Below are positions 36,478 to 45,778 of a stretch of 64,000 nucleotides of DNA, piece by piece. Positions within the stretch are counted from its first letter, which is position 1. Every line of letters begins with the position of its first letter. Source of the stretch: Azomonas agilis (GTDB lineage: Bacteria > Pseudomonadota > Gammaproteobacteria > Pseudomonadales > Pseudomonadaceae); assembly GCF_007830255.1 (NCBI RefSeq), contig NZ_VLKG01000004.1:230737-294736 (forward strand), read 5' to 3'. Position numbers and translations under genes: made by a program. The notes under the pieces were generated by a model. It was not told the origin of the DNA. It saw only the letters and a list, made by a program, of their open reading frames with translations, and searched no databases.

Positions 36478-37725
36478 TTAAGCGGCTAATGCGCTCTGAA
36501 CAACCAGCTTTCGCAGATCTTGTTTAGGATCTAGCAATAGTTCAGGATTCGACAGCTCAGCCGCTACTGAAATCAACTGTTTTGCGGGGCGCATTTCTTT
36601 ACCGTTGTTAAAGGTAATAGCGCCCACAACGCAGCCATCACGTAAGCCAAATTGGGTGTAACGATCGGGCCGGTTACCGCGCGTTACCCACTCATCGACC
36701 TCTATGCTACCGGCTACCTGAATGTTGCTGCCGTATTGATCCGTCCAGTACCAAGGCAAATCCGGATCACAGGGCAAGCCGGTCAACATGGATCGCACCA
36801 CCGATTGCGCCTGATTTTGGGCATTACTCCAAGTCTCTTGCCGTATGTAACGGCCCAGCTGTGGCTGCCACTGGCGAGCCACATCCCCTGCCGCATAAAT
36901 ACCGGGTGCCGAAGTCATACCGTATTCATCAATCAGAATGCCGTCTTCAACCTTCAGGCCTGAGGCTTGAGCCAGTTCAACATTCAGATGCACACCGATG
37001 CCGTACACCACCAAATCGCCGACAAAGACCTCTCCGTTTTGGCTGTGCAACTGTACAGAACCGTTGGCGGCATGATCGGCCTTGACCAGATCAACGTCAA
37101 AAACACAGCGCACGCCCTGATCGCGGTGCAACTCTAATAAGGCTTGAGCCAAATGTACGGGAGCCGCCCGCGCCATCAGGCGATCACCACGTTCTAACAG
37201 GGTGACTTCAGCGCCCAAAGTACGCGCACTGGCCGCCACTTCAAGGCCAATCACGCCGCCACCCACAACCAGTATGCGTGCCCCCGGTTGTATCCGCTTC
37301 GCCAAAGCTTGAGCGTCTTTCATGGAGCGCAATTGCAGCGCATCCTTACCTAAGGCATCCAACAGGGGGTAGGGTCTGGCCCGTGCGCCAGTGGCCAAAA
37401 GCAGTTTGTCGAAGTGAATCTGCTCACCCGAGGCCAGTTCCAACATATGGGTATGAATATCGATATGGGTTGCTGGAATACCAAAGCGACACTCAATATT
37501 TTGGCTGGAGTAGAAGGCACTGTCGAAAATCGTGGGTTTGGCCGTTGCCGGGGTCAGTAATACTTCTTTTGATAAAGGAGGGCGCTCGTAAGGAAGGTGC
37601 GGTTCATCTCCCACCAGAAGGATACGCCCCCCAAATCCCGACTCACGAAGACTCGACACGGCAACGGCTCCGGCCTGACCGGCACCCACCACGATGTAGC
37701 ACTCTTTAGAGGTTTTTTGAGTCAT
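36478..37725 (-). CDS. hcaD: 3-phenylpropionate dioxygenase ferredoxin-NAD reductase
   Basis: Start ATG 37725 (MTQKTSKECYIVVGAGQAGA) follows TGAGGA; the longer frame to 37812 enters hcaB. The 415-residue flavoprotein has the FAD site VVGAGQAGAVAVSSLRESGF, the NAD site VVGGGVIGLEVAASAR and the HLPYERPPLSKE segment of dioxygenase reductases. It passes electrons from NADH to HcaC. It is last in hcaEFCBD, 32 nt after hcaB. Confidence 0.93.
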   Translation of the reverse strand: MTQKTSKECYIVVGAGQAGAVAVSSLRESGFGGRILLVGDEPHLPYERPPLSKEVLLTPATAKPTIFDSAFYSSQNIECRFGIPATHIDIHTHMLELASGEQIHFDKLLLATGARARPYPLLDALGKDALQLRSMKDAQALAKRIQPGARILVVGGGVIGLEVAASARTLGAEVTLLERGDRLMARAAPVHLAQALLELHRDQGVRCVFDVDLVKADHAANGSVQLHSQNGEVFVGDLVVYGIGVHLNVELAQASGLKVEDGILIDEYGMTSAPGIYAAGDVARQWQPQLGRYIRQETWSNAQNQAQSVVRSMLTGLPCDPDLPWYWTDQYGSNIQVAGSIEVDEWVTRGNRPDRYTQFGLRDGCVVGAITFNNGKEMRPAKQLISVAAELSNPELLLDPKQDLRKLVVQSALAA

Positions 37726-37757
37726 GGTTGTGTCCTCAAAGACAGTAAAAGCTGCTG

Positions 37758-38570
37758 TTACAGCGTTAAGCCGCCCGCTACATGGCGAATGCCTCGAATG
37801 CCTAAACCGCAATCGGCATTGATCACTACGCCACTGAGGGTTCTGTTGTTGGCCCGTGAGGCCAAAAGCACAAAGGGGCCGACAAAATCCGCCGGATCAG
37901 GAAAAACCTGTAGGGGCAAAATAGCCCGAATGGCCTCCGGACTTCGGGAATCCATAATGGCCATGTCCTGCTGACCTAAGGCGCTGGGGCCGCGTAAATC
38001 ACTGGCCATGCCGCTGGGGCCTACCGCATTTACCCGTACTTTGGGGGCCAGCTCGTAAGCCAGCTCCCGCATTAAGCCCAACACCGCGTGTTTGGAGGCA
38101 GTGTATAAAGGCCCGCCGCCGCCCGGATAAAACGCCGAGTTAGAAAGGGTGAAAATCATCGAGCCTTGACTGGACAACAGGGCGGGAGCCGCCGCTTTAG
38201 CACCCAACAAACAGCCCTTGACGTTGATGGCAAAGAGCTCCTCAAAGCCTTGGTTTAAGGCCTCCATGTCGGTGCCAACCAGGGTTGCGCCATGATCCCA
38301 AAGCGCCGCATTACCGATGAAGCAATCCAGTTTGCCAAAGCGCTCCTGCATCGCCGCCACGGCGCGCCGGTTAGCGTCTGGGTCTGTCACATCACCTGTG
38401 ACAGCCACCACCGCCGTTCCAAAGTCAGCCTGTAACTGCTGAACCTTCTCCGGTGAGCGCTCCAACACGCCCACCTGAGCGCCTTCCTCAAGAAAGCGTT
38501 CGACAATGGCTCGCCCTAATCCAGAACCGCCGCCAGTGATTAAGCAGGATTCCCCTTGTAGCCAAGTCAT
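37758..38570 (-). CDS. hcaB: cis-dihydrodiol dehydrogenase
   Basis: The 270-residue SDR has the Rossmann motif [28 protein letters not shown], the active site [10 protein letters not shown], and the C-terminal [18 protein letters not shown] typical of HcaB. It rearomatises the cis-dihydrodiol of phenylpropionate or cinnamate to the 2,3-dihydroxy compound. Its ATG overlaps the hcaC stop by one base. Confidence 0.94.
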   Translation of the reverse strand: MTWLQGESCLITGGGSGLGRAIVERFLEEGAQVGVLERSPEKVQQLQADFGTAVVAVTGDVTDPDANRRAVAAMQERFGKLDCFIGNAALWDHGATLVGTDMEALNQGFEELFAINVKGCLLGAKAAAPALLSSQGSMIFTLSNSAFYPGGGGPLYTASKHAVLGLMRELAYELAPKVRVNAVGPSGMASDLRGPSALGQQDMAIMDSRSPEAIRAILPLQVFPDPADFVGPFVLLASRANNRTLSGVVINADCGLGIRGIRHVAGGLTL

Positions 38571-38893
38571 CAGGCGGCCTCCTCGGGCATATCCAAGTAA
38601 ATTTCCCCGTCCTCAACCACTACCGGAAAGGTCTGTAGTGGTTCAGTGGCCGGTTGGCAGAGAGCCGCCCCCGTTTTTAAGCAAAAACGGGCGGTGTGGA
38701 TGGGGCACTCAACGGTACTGTCGTGGTCGTCCAGATATCCTTCCGAGATTGAAGCCGTAGCATGGGTACACAAATCGGCCACCGCGTAAAAATCCTCTCC
38801 GACATGAAAGAGTGCTACCGCCGGTTGGGTGTCCACCCGGAGGCTTTCTCCGGAGGGCAGCTCAGTCACTGAGCACACATGAACGCGGGCCAT
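38570..38893 (-). CDS. hcaC: Rieske ferredoxin of phenylpropionate dioxygenase
   Basis: The 107-residue protein has the Rieske [2Fe-2S] ligands as CTH and CPIH ([26 protein letters not shown]). It carries electrons from HcaD to the HcaEF oxygenase. It is placed 2 nt after hcaF and overlaps hcaB. Confidence 0.94.
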   Translation of the reverse strand: MARVHVCSVTELPSGESLRVDTQPAVALFHVGEDFYAVADLCTHATASISEGYLDDHDSTVECPIHTARFCLKTGAALCQPATEPLQTFPVVVEDGEIYLDMPEEAA

Positions 38894-38895
38894 GA

Positions 38896-39462
38896 TCAGA
38901 ACAGGATGCTGATGTTGGGCGCTTGCAGCACAAACTCATCTAAAGCCAATTCGCGGCTATAGACTTCCCAGCCCGCACCATTGGAGGTACGGCGCAGCTT
39001 GTCTTGGCAGGTGCCGACAAAGCTGTAAATGTCTTGTTGCTTACTGGCGCGGTGGATCAGGTAGTTGCAGCTCAGCTCCACCGTCTGGGCATCGTGCTTA
39101 AGGATGCGCACGTTGCTGACAAAATGCCGTGTGCGGGAGGGCGGCTCTTCTGACCAGGCCATGCCGGTTTCCAAACGCGCGACCCGACGTTCTAACTGGA
39201 ATTTATCCTCGTTAAAAATGTAGGTCAGCGGTGGCTGAACGCTGCGACGGCGATCACGGGTCAAGGCTTGGGTGTTGGTGAGCAGCACGTAACTAATGTC
39301 GTCTGCAATCAACTCTAACCATTCCCGAAAGCGCCATTCATCCAGCAAGGCGGCCTCCAGATACAGGAACTGCTCAATTTCGTAGTGCAGGGCCTGAGGG
39401 GCAATGACTGAGGGCTGTGCTGTGGGGCGTAGTGGTTCTAGTACAGTGGCTTGTTCGCTCAT
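38896..39462 (-). CDS. hcaF: 3-phenylpropionate/cinnamate dioxygenase beta subunit
   Basis: The 188-residue product has the small-subunit fold pattern: EIEQFLYLEAALLDEWRFRE, then TRHFVSNVRIL. It has no redox centre and packs with the alpha subunit. It lies 2 nt after hcaE. Confidence 0.93.
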   Translation of the reverse strand: MSEQATVLEPLRPTAQPSVIAPQALHYEIEQFLYLEAALLDEWRFREWLELIADDISYVLLTNTQALTRDRRRSVQPPLTYIFNEDKFQLERRVARLETGMAWSEEPPSRTRHFVSNVRILKHDAQTVELSCNYLIHRASKQQDIYSFVGTCQDKLRRTSNGAGWEVYSRELALDEFVLQAPNISILF

Positions 39463-39464
39463 GA

Positions 39465-40823
39465 TTACACTCCTTCCTGCTGGTCAGCAGCCGACAGATC
39501 GTTGATTTCACTCCAGTTTTCAGCCGACATCATGTTGGCCCAGTGCTGGTAAAAGCCCCGTGCAGCAGTTTCGGCAAAGGTGTAGTTGGTCAGCCCGGGA
39601 ATACCGTCTTGGCGGCGTTCTTCAAAGCCCATCCCCATCTGGATGCAAAACTCAGCTTGGCGGGCCTTGTAACCGCGCAGGACTTTTTGGACTTCGACCC
39701 AGTTTTCCGAATCGTCTTGCTCCAAGAATCCAGCAGGGCCGAAGGCGCGGGCATGGCTGCGGATCAAGGCATCTTTAACCTCAACCGGCGCATCGCGGTC
39801 GCAAATACAGAAGGCCCAAACCTCAATTTTGTTCGGCCCTTTGGGGTGCCAAATACGCAAGGTTTGCGTGCCATTGAGCCAAGACAGCGTGGGGAAAAGG
39901 GTGTTGTGTCCCGCCAGACGCAGGGCACGGACTTTGCCAAGCCGTTGTTCGGCTTCTGGGTAGGTGTCGCGGAAGTAACTAGAAACTTCCCCATCAACCC
40001 AAACGTTGGCATCGGGTTTTTCGGTGAAGAAGAAGGCACTGCCATGGCCATTACCGGAAAACTGCACCCCACCCAAGGCATCGGCCCATACGGGACGTGG
40101 CGTTTGTCCCTCACCCAGCGGCTTACCGTCGGCCTTGTTGGCGGGGCTGGCTTGCAGCACCTGTACCGCCGAAGCATGGGTATAGGGTGCGTGGTACTGG
40201 TCGCTACAGAACTGTTCGGCGGCCAGCTTCCAGTTACATTCGATGGTCCACTTATGGATACCGCCGACCACTTCGGTACCGCCTTCCCGACGATCAAGGA
40301 AGCCGTCCAGATACCAGGCCATGTCACCCATGTAATCCTCTAGGGCGGGCGCGTTGGCATCCCAGTTACCAAACACCAAGCCTTTGTACAGGGTGATGCG
40401 TGGTACGCGGGTCAGTCCCCAACGGGATTTATCGAGCTTATTACGGTAGGCCTCTTCTTCCAGCGGCACGGAGGTCAAACCGCCGTCCAAGCCAAAGGCC
40501 CAACCGTGATAAGCACAGGTAAAGGCTTTGGTATTACCGCTGTCGGCATGGCACAGACGCATGCCCCGGTGACGACACTGGTTTAGGTAGGCTTCGACGC
40601 TGCCGTCTTTCTGGCGTACCACCACAACCGGGTCTTCGCCCATAAAGGTGGTAAAGAAATCACCGGCTTTAGGGATCAGGCTTTCATGGGCCAGAAACAA
40701 CCAGCTACGACCAAACACCCGTTCCAGTTCCAACTGGTAAATGGCCTCATCGGTGTAGATCTCGGGGGTAACTTGCCCATTTTTGGCATCAACCATCGGG
40801 CGAACCTGAAGTTTATCGTCCAT
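39465..40823 (-). CDS. hcaE: 3-phenylpropionate/cinnamate dioxygenase alpha subunit
   Basis: The 452-residue subunit has the Rieske ligands CRH and CAYH, the mononuclear iron site [12 protein letters not shown], and long identical stretches with E. coli HcaE as I recall it ([47 protein letters not shown]). It adds O2 to the 2,3 positions of phenylpropionate or cinnamate. AAGGAA precedes the ATG. It diverges from hcaR across 108 nt. Confidence 0.95.
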   Translation of the reverse strand: MDDKLQVRPMVDAKNGQVTPEIYTDEAIYQLELERVFGRSWLFLAHESLIPKAGDFFTTFMGEDPVVVVRQKDGSVEAYLNQCRHRGMRLCHADSGNTKAFTCAYHGWAFGLDGGLTSVPLEEEAYRNKLDKSRWGLTRVPRITLYKGLVFGNWDANAPALEDYMGDMAWYLDGFLDRREGGTEVVGGIHKWTIECNWKLAAEQFCSDQYHAPYTHASAVQVLQASPANKADGKPLGEGQTPRPVWADALGGVQFSGNGHGSAFFFTEKPDANVWVDGEVSSYFRDTYPEAEQRLGKVRALRLAGHNTLFPTLSWLNGTQTLRIWHPKGPNKIEVWAFCICDRDAPVEVKDALIRSHARAFGPAGFLEQDDSENWVEVQKVLRGYKARQAEFCIQMGMGFEERRQDGIPGLTNYTFAETAARGFYQHWANMMSAENWSEINDLSAADQQEGV

Positions 40824-40931
40824 TGGATTTCCTTCTTGTGATTGTTATTAGCGTGGACACACGATGGAAGATCAGGGGCCATAAGTGAAATACTTATTAA
40901 CTGTCACAGTAATAGGAATAACGTCTTAATC

Positions 40932-41822
40932 ATGGAACTTAGGCATCTACGCTACTTCATCGCCGTGGCGGAAACGCTGAATTTCACACGGGCGGCTGAG
41001 CGCCTACATACGGCACAACCTTCGTTAAGCCAGCAGATTAAAGATCTTGAAGATGAGTTGGGTACAAGCCTATTGACCCGCTCTAAACGGCGGGTTGAGC
41101 TCACGCCTGCCGGGACGGTATTTCTTAATGAAGCCCGCTTGGTGCTGGCTCAGGCGGAGCGGGCTATACTCTTGGCACGACAAGCAGCACAGCTTAATGC
41201 CTCACAGTTCAGTATCGGTTTTGTACCCAGTGCTGAGATTAAAATCTTCCCCCATGTGCTACCTACCATGCGGGCGCAATATCCCAATCTTGAATTAAAT
41301 TTTCACAGTTTAACCACCGCTGAGCAGATCAAAGCCTTAGTCAAAAAAACGATTGATGTCGCTTTTTTACGTCCCCCCATAGAGCATCCCGACCTCAGTA
41401 GTGAGGCTATCATGACTGAACCTTTGGTGTTGGTGATGCCGGCTGATCATCCACTAAGCCAGTGTCAACGGATTCTCCCGGAACACCTCATGGATACCGA
41501 CTTTATCCAGATCAATGCTCAACAAGCGGGGCAGTCTTTGTACAACAGCATCCAAGATTGGCTTCAGCGCCATCATTTGGATGTACGGGTTACTCAAGAG
41601 GTGCACAACGTGCTGACCTTGCTGACGCTCATCAGCATGGGAGGAGGGGTATCACTGTTGCCTGATTACGCTGAACAGATGCTCTTTCGCAACATTGCTA
41701 CACGCCATCTGGAAGATGAAGCACCACCCAGTACCACCTTATTGATGGCATGGCGCACAGCAGATACATCAATGAGTAATCAGTTTTTTCGGGGATTGGT
41801 ACGCGAGCTGGTGGGATTATGA
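40932..41822 (+). CDS. hcaR: LysR-type activator of the hca operon
   Basis: Start ATG 40932 (MELRHLRYFIAVAETLNFTR) matches the start of E. coli HcaR; the frame from 40842 is too long. The 296-residue product has the LysR helix-turn-helix HTAQPSLSQQIKDLEDELG and effector-domain segments (IGFVPSAEIKIFPHVLPTMR) like HcaR. It lies divergent to hcaE, the same arrangement as in E. coli, and should activate hcaEFCBD with phenylpropionate or cinnamate. Confidence 0.9.
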   Translation: MELRHLRYFIAVAETLNFTRAAERLHTAQPSLSQQIKDLEDELGTSLLTRSKRRVELTPAGTVFLNEARLVLAQAERAILLARQAAQLNASQFSIGFVPSAEIKIFPHVLPTMRAQYPNLELNFHSLTTAEQIKALVKKTIDVAFLRPPIEHPDLSSEAIMTEPLVLVMPADHPLSQCQRILPEHLMDTDFIQINAQQAGQSLYNSIQDWLQRHHLDVRVTQEVHNVLTLLTLISMGGGVSLLPDYAEQMLFRNIATRHLEDEAPPSTTLLMAWRTADTSMSNQFFRGLVRELVGL

Positions 41823-41851
41823 GGATGCTGTTTTTATCAAACAGCATCCTC
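41821..41851. terminator. bidirectional terminator between hcaR and mhpC
   Basis: Thirteen-base perfect arms GAGGATGCTGTTT (41821-41833) and AAACAGCATCCTC (41839-41851) with a 5-nt loop fill the gap between two convergent genes. The left arm begins inside the hcaR stop codon. Confidence 0.82.
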
Positions 41852-41867
41852 CCCACACATTCAGGAA

Positions 41868-42737
41868 TCAGTGCTGGAAGAAGTCCAATACCATACGGTT
41901 GAACTTATCCGCATGTTCCCACTGAGCCCAATGGCCGCAGCGATTGAAAATGTGCAGTTCGGCGTTTTGCATCCCCCAGAGCAAACGCAACCCTACATCC
42001 ATAGGGACAAAACGGTCATCACGCCCCCAAATAATCAAAGCTGGCGCAGCAATTTCGCCCAAACGTGGGCCATAATCGGTGAATTGCTTAGGATTGGCGG
42101 CTAAGCTTTTCACAAAATTGTCCAAGTGCTTTTGTTGACTGAGCATGTTGTCGAGGCGGGTTTGGAACAACTCCTCCGTCAAACTGCTGCTGTCAAACAC
42201 AAATACCTTCATCATCTGCTTGAGGTTATTGATCGTGGGATCACGATACAAACCCTGAAGCAGCTTGATGCCCTCCGTCGGCATAGGAACAAACTGACTG
42301 GGGCCGCCAGTTCCGCCCCCCATCAGCACAAGCTTGCCGATGCGTTGCGGATTCGCTAAGGCAAAGGCAACCGCACTGTGGGCTCCCATGGAGTTCCCGA
42401 TCAAATGCACCTGCTCTAAATTCAAGGCGTTCAATAGGCCTTTGAGGGCGTTGGCATTCAGATCTGAGCGCGATCCGCTACACACGATGGGATCGCTTTT
42501 ACTCCAACCGGGGCAATCCATCAAAATGACTCGGTAACCCGCATTTACCAAGGGCTCAAGGTTACGGTTGAAGTTAGCCCAGCCACTGGCTCCAGGCCCA
42601 GAACCGTGCAGCATGACAATGGTTTCTGGGCCTTCGCCCATATCGTTGTAATGCAGTTGTAAATCTAAATCGGCTTCTCGGATGCGTACCAAACGGCTGG
42701 TGGCGGCCTCTGTCAGACTGTGGGTTTGGGCTGTCAT
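41868..42737 (-). CDS. mhpC: 2-hydroxy-6-oxonona-2,4-diene-1,9-dioate hydrolase
   Basis: Start ATG 42737 follows AAGGA and gives 289 residues, close to E. coli MhpC. The alpha/beta-hydrolase triad is visible: Ser in GNSMGAHSA, Asp in WGRDDRFVP, His in RCGHWAQWE. The oxyanion region is [11 protein letters not shown]. It cleaves the C-C bond of the ring-fission product to give succinate (or fumarate) and hydroxypentadienoate. It is separated from the reductase gene by a terminator-like hairpin. Confidence 0.93.
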   Translation of the reverse strand: MTAQTHSLTEAATSRLVRIREADLDLQLHYNDMGEGPETIVMLHGSGPGASGWANFNRNLEPLVNAGYRVILMDCPGWSKSDPIVCSGSRSDLNANALKGLLNALNLEQVHLIGNSMGAHSAVAFALANPQRIGKLVLMGGGTGGPSQFVPMPTEGIKLLQGLYRDPTINNLKQMMKVFVFDSSSLTEELFQTRLDNMLSQQKHLDNFVKSLAANPKQFTDYGPRLGEIAAPALIIWGRDDRFVPMDVGLRLLWGMQNAELHIFNRCGHWAQWEHADKFNRMVLDFFQH

Positions 42738-42777
42738 GGTTTGTTCCTTTCTTGTTCTAAAATCCGGATGGACAAAA

Positions 42778-42813
42778 ACCCTCTGGAGCACGACTTGACG
42801 CACACCAGAGGGT
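42778..42813 (-). terminator. intrinsic terminator between flavin reductase and mhpC genes
   Basis: Read on the minus strand, ACCCTCTGG and CCAGAGGGT pair with 9-base arms and an 18-nt loop, and a TTTTT run follows directly. It sits between the reductase stop and the mhpC start, so it could lower or condition mhpC expression. Confidence 0.72.
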
Positions 42814-42834
42814 CTATAGGCTTAACAGCGGAAA

Positions 42835-43386
42835 TTAAGCGGCCGCAATGCGCCGGAAGGCACCGTTCATATAAACCAAGGGCTCGCCACCGTGTTCGCT
42901 GGTGGCCAAAACCTCACACAAAAACGCATGATGGGTGCTTTCATCGAAGACCTTCACCACCCGACAATCGAAGTTGGTTAAAGCGCCGTCCAATACCGGA
43001 ACACCTGTTGTCAAAGTGCGCCATTGGCCGTGCTCAAAGCGCTCCTCACCATGAACGCCCTCAACCATGCCAGCAAAGACCTTGGCTTGGTGCTCTTGCT
43101 CGCTGGAGAGGACATTCACACACAGAGCACCACTGTTCAGAATGGATTGGCTGGCGGCTACTTTCTTGTTCACAAATACCACCAACCGGGGTGGATCTGC
43201 GGTCACAGAGCACACGGCTGTTGCAGTCAAGCCCGAGCGCTCTTCTTCATCCTGGGTCGTGATGATGCTCACCCCAACAGCGAAGTTACGCATGCCATAA
43301 CGATGGTCGTCGGCGCTAACCATGGGGATTGATGCCAAGTGACCGTTGGGGGCCCAATCCAGCAGCTGATTGATGTCTTTTGTCAT
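42835..43386 (-). CDS. flavin reductase component of a two-component monooxygenase (HsaB/HpaC-like)
   Basis: Start ATG 43386 follows GGGAG. The 183-residue product has the flavin-reductase fold pattern: RNFAVGVSIITTQDEEERSG, LTATAVCSVTADPPRLVVFV, SQSILNSGALCVNVLS and DSTHHAFL-like ESTHHAFLCEV. It supplies reduced FMN or FAD to the oxygenase encoded 47 nt upstream. Pairing with an acyl-CoA-dehydrogenase-fold oxygenase is the HsaAB-type arrangement. Confidence 0.88.
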   Translation of the reverse strand: MTKDINQLLDWAPNGHLASIPMVSADDHRYGMRNFAVGVSIITTQDEEERSGLTATAVCSVTADPPRLVVFVNKKVAASQSILNSGALCVNVLSSEQEHQAKVFAGMVEGVHGEERFEHGQWRTLTTGVPVLDGALTNFDCRVVKVFDESTHHAFLCEVLATSEHGGEPLVYMNGAFRRIAAA

Positions 43387-43433
43387 GTTCTTTACTCCCA
43401 AACCTAACCCGTGGATGCTTTGAGAAGACCGGC

Positions 43434-44651
43434 TTAAACCTTCACACCGAAGGGGTTAGCAGCAGGCAAGGGATTACCCAACAACTGGCCACCCAACAGA
43501 TCGCCGATGTTGTCTTGATTCTGGGTGATGTGGTTTGCACCTACCAAGATGTCGCGCATTTGGCGTTGCAGTGGGCTGCTTACCCAAATGCCACGGGTAG
43601 AAGTCTTTTTGAACAGCATATGAGCCGCATCAAAGCACTCCCCTCCGGTGAACTGGTTAGTGGCAAAGTGACGGACACGCACCTCTAAAGGCACCAATTT
43701 ACCCTTTGAGGTGAAACTCCATGCCTCGTCGGTATTTTGCAAAATGCGGGCAGCCGCGCCCAAAATTTTGGCTGAAGCCTCGCCCAAACGGTTCTTAATG
43801 AAGGGGTCTTGCGTAGCGGAGCCAATCGCCTGATTGATGTTTTGGCGTGGCATCATGTGCTCAATGTAGAGATCCACCATGCCCCGTGCCATGCCCACAA
43901 TCACGGAAGAAACAGCAGCATAAAACACATAGAAAAAGGGCATTTTGTACAGATTATTGACCTGACCATGTGAGCCTTCATCGTAGGCACCGATAACATG
44001 GCTGCGATAGCTGGGAATAAATACGTCTTTAATGACCAGCTTCTTACTGCCTGTACCCGCCAACCCCACCACAAACCAGTCGTCTACAATTTCAAAGTCT
44101 TCCGCCTTAATCCAGAATGACCGGAAAACAACTTCCCCATGCTCGGAAACTCGTCCGCCGACAAAAGCGCCTCCGGCCGCGTGATCGCAGCCACTGGAGG
44201 TCAACCATTCGCCATTTAAGCGATAGCCACCTTCTACCGCAGTGACGGTACCAAAAGGCGCATAGGAAGAAGACACCAAGGTCGTATTATCTATGCCCCA
44301 CAATTCATCTCCGCAGCGGGAGTCCAGCAAACCTACTTCAAACGGATGCACACCCAGTACCATGACATTCCAAGCACTGGAAGGGCAGCCACGAGCCAGC
44401 TCCATTAATACTTTATTCAGTACATTGGGGCTCATCTCATAACCGCCCCAACGCTTAGGCTGTAAAATTTTAAAAAAACCCGCTTCTTTAAAGGCTTGAA
44501 TACTGTCATGCGGAACCATACGTGCTTGTTCAACCGCATCAGCTTTTTCACGCAGCCAAGGAATCATAGCTTCCGCACGAGCAACTAACTCAGCCTCTGT
44601 GGGTGCTTGATGTTCAATGGGTGTTTGAATATTCAGATTCAGATTGCTCAT
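43434..44651 (-). CDS. acyl-CoA-dehydrogenase-fold flavin monooxygenase (HsaA/HpaH-C2-like)
   Basis: Start ATG 44651 (MSNLNLNIQTPIEHQAPTEA) is chosen; the frame from 44702 begins next to the mhpB stop. The 405-residue product has the class D flavin-monooxygenase pattern: FKILQPKRWGGYEMSPNVL, ELARGCPSSAWNV, GEWLTSSGCDHA and a C-terminal helical domain. Such enzymes hydroxylate phenols ortho to the OH using reduced flavin from a partner. Between mhpB and mhpC it very likely performs the MhpA step, 3-(3-hydroxyphenyl)propionate to the 2,3-diol; E. coli MhpA is an unrelated class A enzyme. Confidence 0.85.
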   Translation of the reverse strand: MSNLNLNIQTPIEHQAPTEAELVARAEAMIPWLREKADAVEQARMVPHDSIQAFKEAGFFKILQPKRWGGYEMSPNVLNKVLMELARGCPSSAWNVMVLGVHPFEVGLLDSRCGDELWGIDNTTLVSSSYAPFGTVTAVEGGYRLNGEWLTSSGCDHAAGGAFVGGRVSEHGEVVFRSFWIKAEDFEIVDDWFVVGLAGTGSKKLVIKDVFIPSYRSHVIGAYDEGSHGQVNNLYKMPFFYVFYAAVSSVIVGMARGMVDLYIEHMMPRQNINQAIGSATQDPFIKNRLGEASAKILGAAARILQNTDEAWSFTSKGKLVPLEVRVRHFATNQFTGGECFDAAHMLFKKTSTRGIWVSSPLQRQMRDILVGANHITQNQDNIGDLLGGQLLGNPLPAANPFGVKV

Positions 44652-44710
44652 CTTCAAAACCTCTGCGCAAAACGCATTGTTATATTTATTAAAACCAGCC
44701 AAGGACTCAG

Positions 44711-45649
44711 TTATTCAGCACTCAGTACACCGTACCCAGCAATCCATTCATTAATGGGTCTGTAATAATCTTGGCGGGCGGAATAAGGTTTTTTAACAGC
44801 AGCTAATGCAGAGAATGTGGCAACCCAAGTACGAATTTCATGGGTTGAGCGCCCCGCTGTTTTTGAAATTTCTTCTATTTTGAAATCATCAATTTCATCC
44901 AACTGACCTTGAACCAGTAAATCCATAAAATACTGATCCCAGTCTGTATTTAACGGAGTTAAATTAGACTCTGATGTCCCGTAAATTTTACCAGCCGCAA
45001 TAGTGCGGGCTTGTCGCGCTGCTCTTGCTTCAGGTGTTGGATTACGGCCAGCAATTAAAAAGTTAGCAATATCATCCGGAGCACCGGATAACAAAGGTAC
45101 AGGAGGCTCGTGGGAAAGACCGCCCGTTCCAAGGATTAGAACACGTTTATTTAACTGAGCCAAAAATTGGCCTACTGCTTCACCCAACTTACGAATACGC
45201 CGATATGGGCCAAAAGGTGGAGCTACTGAGTTGATAATAATTGGAATCACGGGATACTTTGTTAAACTACCGGTCATTTCCTCCAGTGTTTGAGTACAAC
45301 CGTGATCCACTTGTAAGCGATGAGAGATGGCAATATCTAAATCTTTATCTAATATAAAGCGCGCCATTTCCAAAGCCAATTCTTTGGGAACAGACAGCGC
45401 CCCAAGCAGCGTTTTATAATCGCCTACAGAATCTGCTGCCGTTGCAATAACAAAGGGTGGCATTAGATCGTAAAATAATCCGTTATAATGATCAGGTGCA
45501 AAAATCACAATTAGCTCAGGGTCAAAATGCTCAACCTCGGCACGTGCTTTTGCAATAACACTATCTACTTCTGCTACAACATGCGACCCAGGATCATTTA
45601 ACCCCCTGAGTGGAGTATGAGATAAACATTTTATTTTGATATTGGACAC
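44711..45649 (-). CDS. mhpB: 2,3-dihydroxyphenylpropionate 1,2-dioxygenase (LigB-type extradiol)
   Basis: GTG 45649 is proposed as start: it gives 312 residues (E. coli MhpB has 314), AGGTG lies 6 nt upstream, and the ATG of the longer frame (45751) falls inside an operator copy. Landmarks are CLSHTPLRG, PDHYNGLFYDLMPPF, the VDHG histidine (LQVDHGCTQTLEEM), ILGTGGLSHEPPVP and STHEIRTWVA. It opens the ring meta to the side chain using Fe(II). It is first in the mhpB-oxygenase-reductase-mhpC unit. Confidence 0.93.
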   Translation of the reverse strand: MSNIKIKCLSHTPLRGLNDPGSHVVAEVDSVIAKARAEVEHFDPELIVIFAPDHYNGLFYDLMPPFVIATAADSVGDYKTLLGALSVPKELALEMARFILDKDLDIAISHRLQVDHGCTQTLEEMTGSLTKYPVIPIIINSVAPPFGPYRRIRKLGEAVGQFLAQLNKRVLILGTGGLSHEPPVPLLSGAPDDIANFLIAGRNPTPEARAARQARTIAAGKIYGTSESNLTPLNTDWDQYFMDLLVQGQLDEIDDFKIEEISKTAGRSTHEIRTWVATFSALAAVKKPYSARQDYYRPINEWIAGYGVLSAE

Positions 45650-45745
45650 TTTGAGCACCTTTTTTATAGCTTTAACTAAGTACTGTCTTCCGAGGCCAAT
45701 CCTATTTTCCAAGCCATTTTGAAATAAAGTTTTATCGTATTCCGA

Positions 45746-45778
45746 GTGCACCTAATGCACATTGTGTACTCAATGCAC
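45746..45778 (-). promoter_or_regulatory. tandem MhpR operators upstream of mhpB
   Basis: GTGCACCTAATGCAC (45746-45760) differs from the mhpD/mhpR operator in one base. A second, weaker copy GTGTACTCAATGCAC (45764-45778) follows 18 nt on. A still weaker match, GCATACTCAACGCAC, lies at 45912-45926. They lie 97-129 nt upstream of the mhpB GTG, a fitting place for an activator. Confidence 0.78.
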
